This document shows, in pieces, positions 37,729-38,298 of a stretch of DNA of 38,298 bases. The position numbers were made by a program, and so were the translations under genes. The notes below the pieces were generated by a model. It worked only from the letters and a program-made list of their open reading frames with translations. It was not told where the DNA came from and made no database searches. The first letter of the stretch is position 1; each line of letters begins with the position of its first letter. This DNA is from an uncultured Opitutia bacterium (GTDB lineage: Bacteria; Verrucomicrobiota; Verrucomicrobiia; Opitutales; Opitutaceae), in NCBI GenBank assembly GCA_903948415.1, contig CAJAYO010000417.1, positions 1-38,298 of the forward strand, read 5' to 3'.

Positions 37729-38298
37729 TCAGGCGGGAGCGGCCGCGGGGGCCGGTTGCTTCATGTGGAAAAGAGCTTTGTCGATCTTGTTGGCCGTGAT
37801 GACGCCATAGTTGATGGTCCCGAGCCATCCCGACATGATGATGCCGACCGAGCCGGCGTGGTAGAGGCCGGGAAGTTTTTCGGAGATCTCCATCGAGACT
37901 TTCAGCCCCTCGAATTTGGTGCCGAACGACGTTCCGGAAAAATGCTGGGTATAGCGCTCGATCGTCCGTGGCGTGGCCGCCTCCATCCAGTCGATTTTCG
38001 CCCGCACGCCGGGAATGTATTTTTCCAGCGCGACCACGGACTCGTCGATCAAGCGCTGTTTCTCCCGCTCGTAGTCGGCGTCGGAGAGCTTCTGCCAGTC
38101 GGCGTAGAGCCCGTTCAGCGAAACCACGACAGTGTAGCGGTCGGACCCGGGGCGCGTATCCGGATAGTAGACGGAAAACGTCCGGCTGGTCGTGTGGAAA
38201 TCGGTCAGTTCCGCGCTGCTGAACTTAGGATTCTCCGAGGTGAAGACCAGGTCGCCGATATGCGGAATGGTTTCGCCCTTGCGGATGCCGAGGTAGAC
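37729..38298 (-). CDS. FAD-dependent oxidoreductase, phytoene-desaturase type (5' end missing)
   Basis: Only the last 189 codons are in the window, with the start lying beyond the right edge. The C-terminal motif [24 protein letters not shown], followed by [11 protein letters not shown], is the flavin-contacting end of CrtI/phytoene-desaturase and carotenoid-isomerase-like proteins. Upstream are [22 protein letters not shown] and a helical segment rich in Glu and Lys. Members desaturate, saturate or isomerise polyene or lipid chains. Here the neighbours are FabZ-, FabI-, OleA- and OleB-like genes, so an acyl chain is the likelier substrate, which is inference. A Pro/Ala tail ends the protein. 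Confidence 0.75.
   Translation of the reverse strand, partial: VYLGIRKGETIPHIGDLVFTSENPKFSSAELTDFHTTSRTFSVYYPDTRPGSDRYTVVVSLNGLYADWQKLSDADYEREKQRLIDESVVALEKYIPGVRAKIDWMEAATPRTIERYTQHFSGTSFGTKFEGLKVSMEISEKLPGLYHAGSVGIIMSGWLGTINYGVITANKIDKALFHMKQPAPAAAPA

Overview
The window looks like chromosomal DNA of a high-GC (roughly two-thirds G+C) Gram-negative bacterium. The gene families fit Verrucomicrobiota, perhaps an Opitutaceae-like lineage: an SpoIVB/S55-type secreted protein, a GMC dehydrogenase with a Tat-exported subunit 3, a ThuA remnant, OleA/OleB, an MdtABC exporter, and few strong Shine-Dalgarno sequences. The taxonomic guess is inference from family content, since no rRNA gene is present.

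Layout. 1-4.6 kb (minus): a truncated S55-type protein, hemL (tetrapyrrole synthesis) and glutamine-dependent nadE. 4.7-9.6 kb (plus): a tightly packed run of TolC-type protein, maf, a TonB-type protein, an RluA-type pseudouridine synthase and DAHP synthase. 9.6-10.4 kb: a Phd-like antitoxin and VapC-type PIN toxin, with a near-perfect palindrome over the antitoxin start codon. 10.4-13.0 kb (minus): mutS. 13.1-16.4 kb (plus): an esterase-like hydrolase, then a GMC dehydrogenase and its Tat-signal partner. 16.4-19.2 kb (minus): pfkB-family kinase, tmk and holB. 19.35-21.5 kb (plus): ExbB, ExbD and TolA/TonB-like protein, then tRNA-Ala(GGC) and its terminator. 21.6-24.0 kb: an M50 protease (minus) and an orphan NtrC-type regulator (plus).

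24.1-25.1 kb holds a decayed ThuA-domain gene. It is followed at 25318-25345 by a sequence resembling the XerCD site dif, overlapping the start of malQ. Minus-strand genes left of about 19 kb put clear G excess on the + strand, while minus-strand genes right of 25 kb are balanced or C-rich. Together these suggest that the window spans a replication terminus.

27.0-34.4 kb (minus) is an MdtABC-type RND exporter operon with overlapping stop and start codons. 34.5-38.3 kb (minus) is a compact lipid operon: phytoene-desaturase-type oxidoreductase (cut by the window edge), FabZ-like dehydratase, FabI-like reductase, OleA-like head-to-head condensing enzyme and OleB-like hydrolase. OleC and OleD are not in the window. 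This operon is the best candidate for an undescribed pathway, and the dif-like site with the skew change is the best structural finding.
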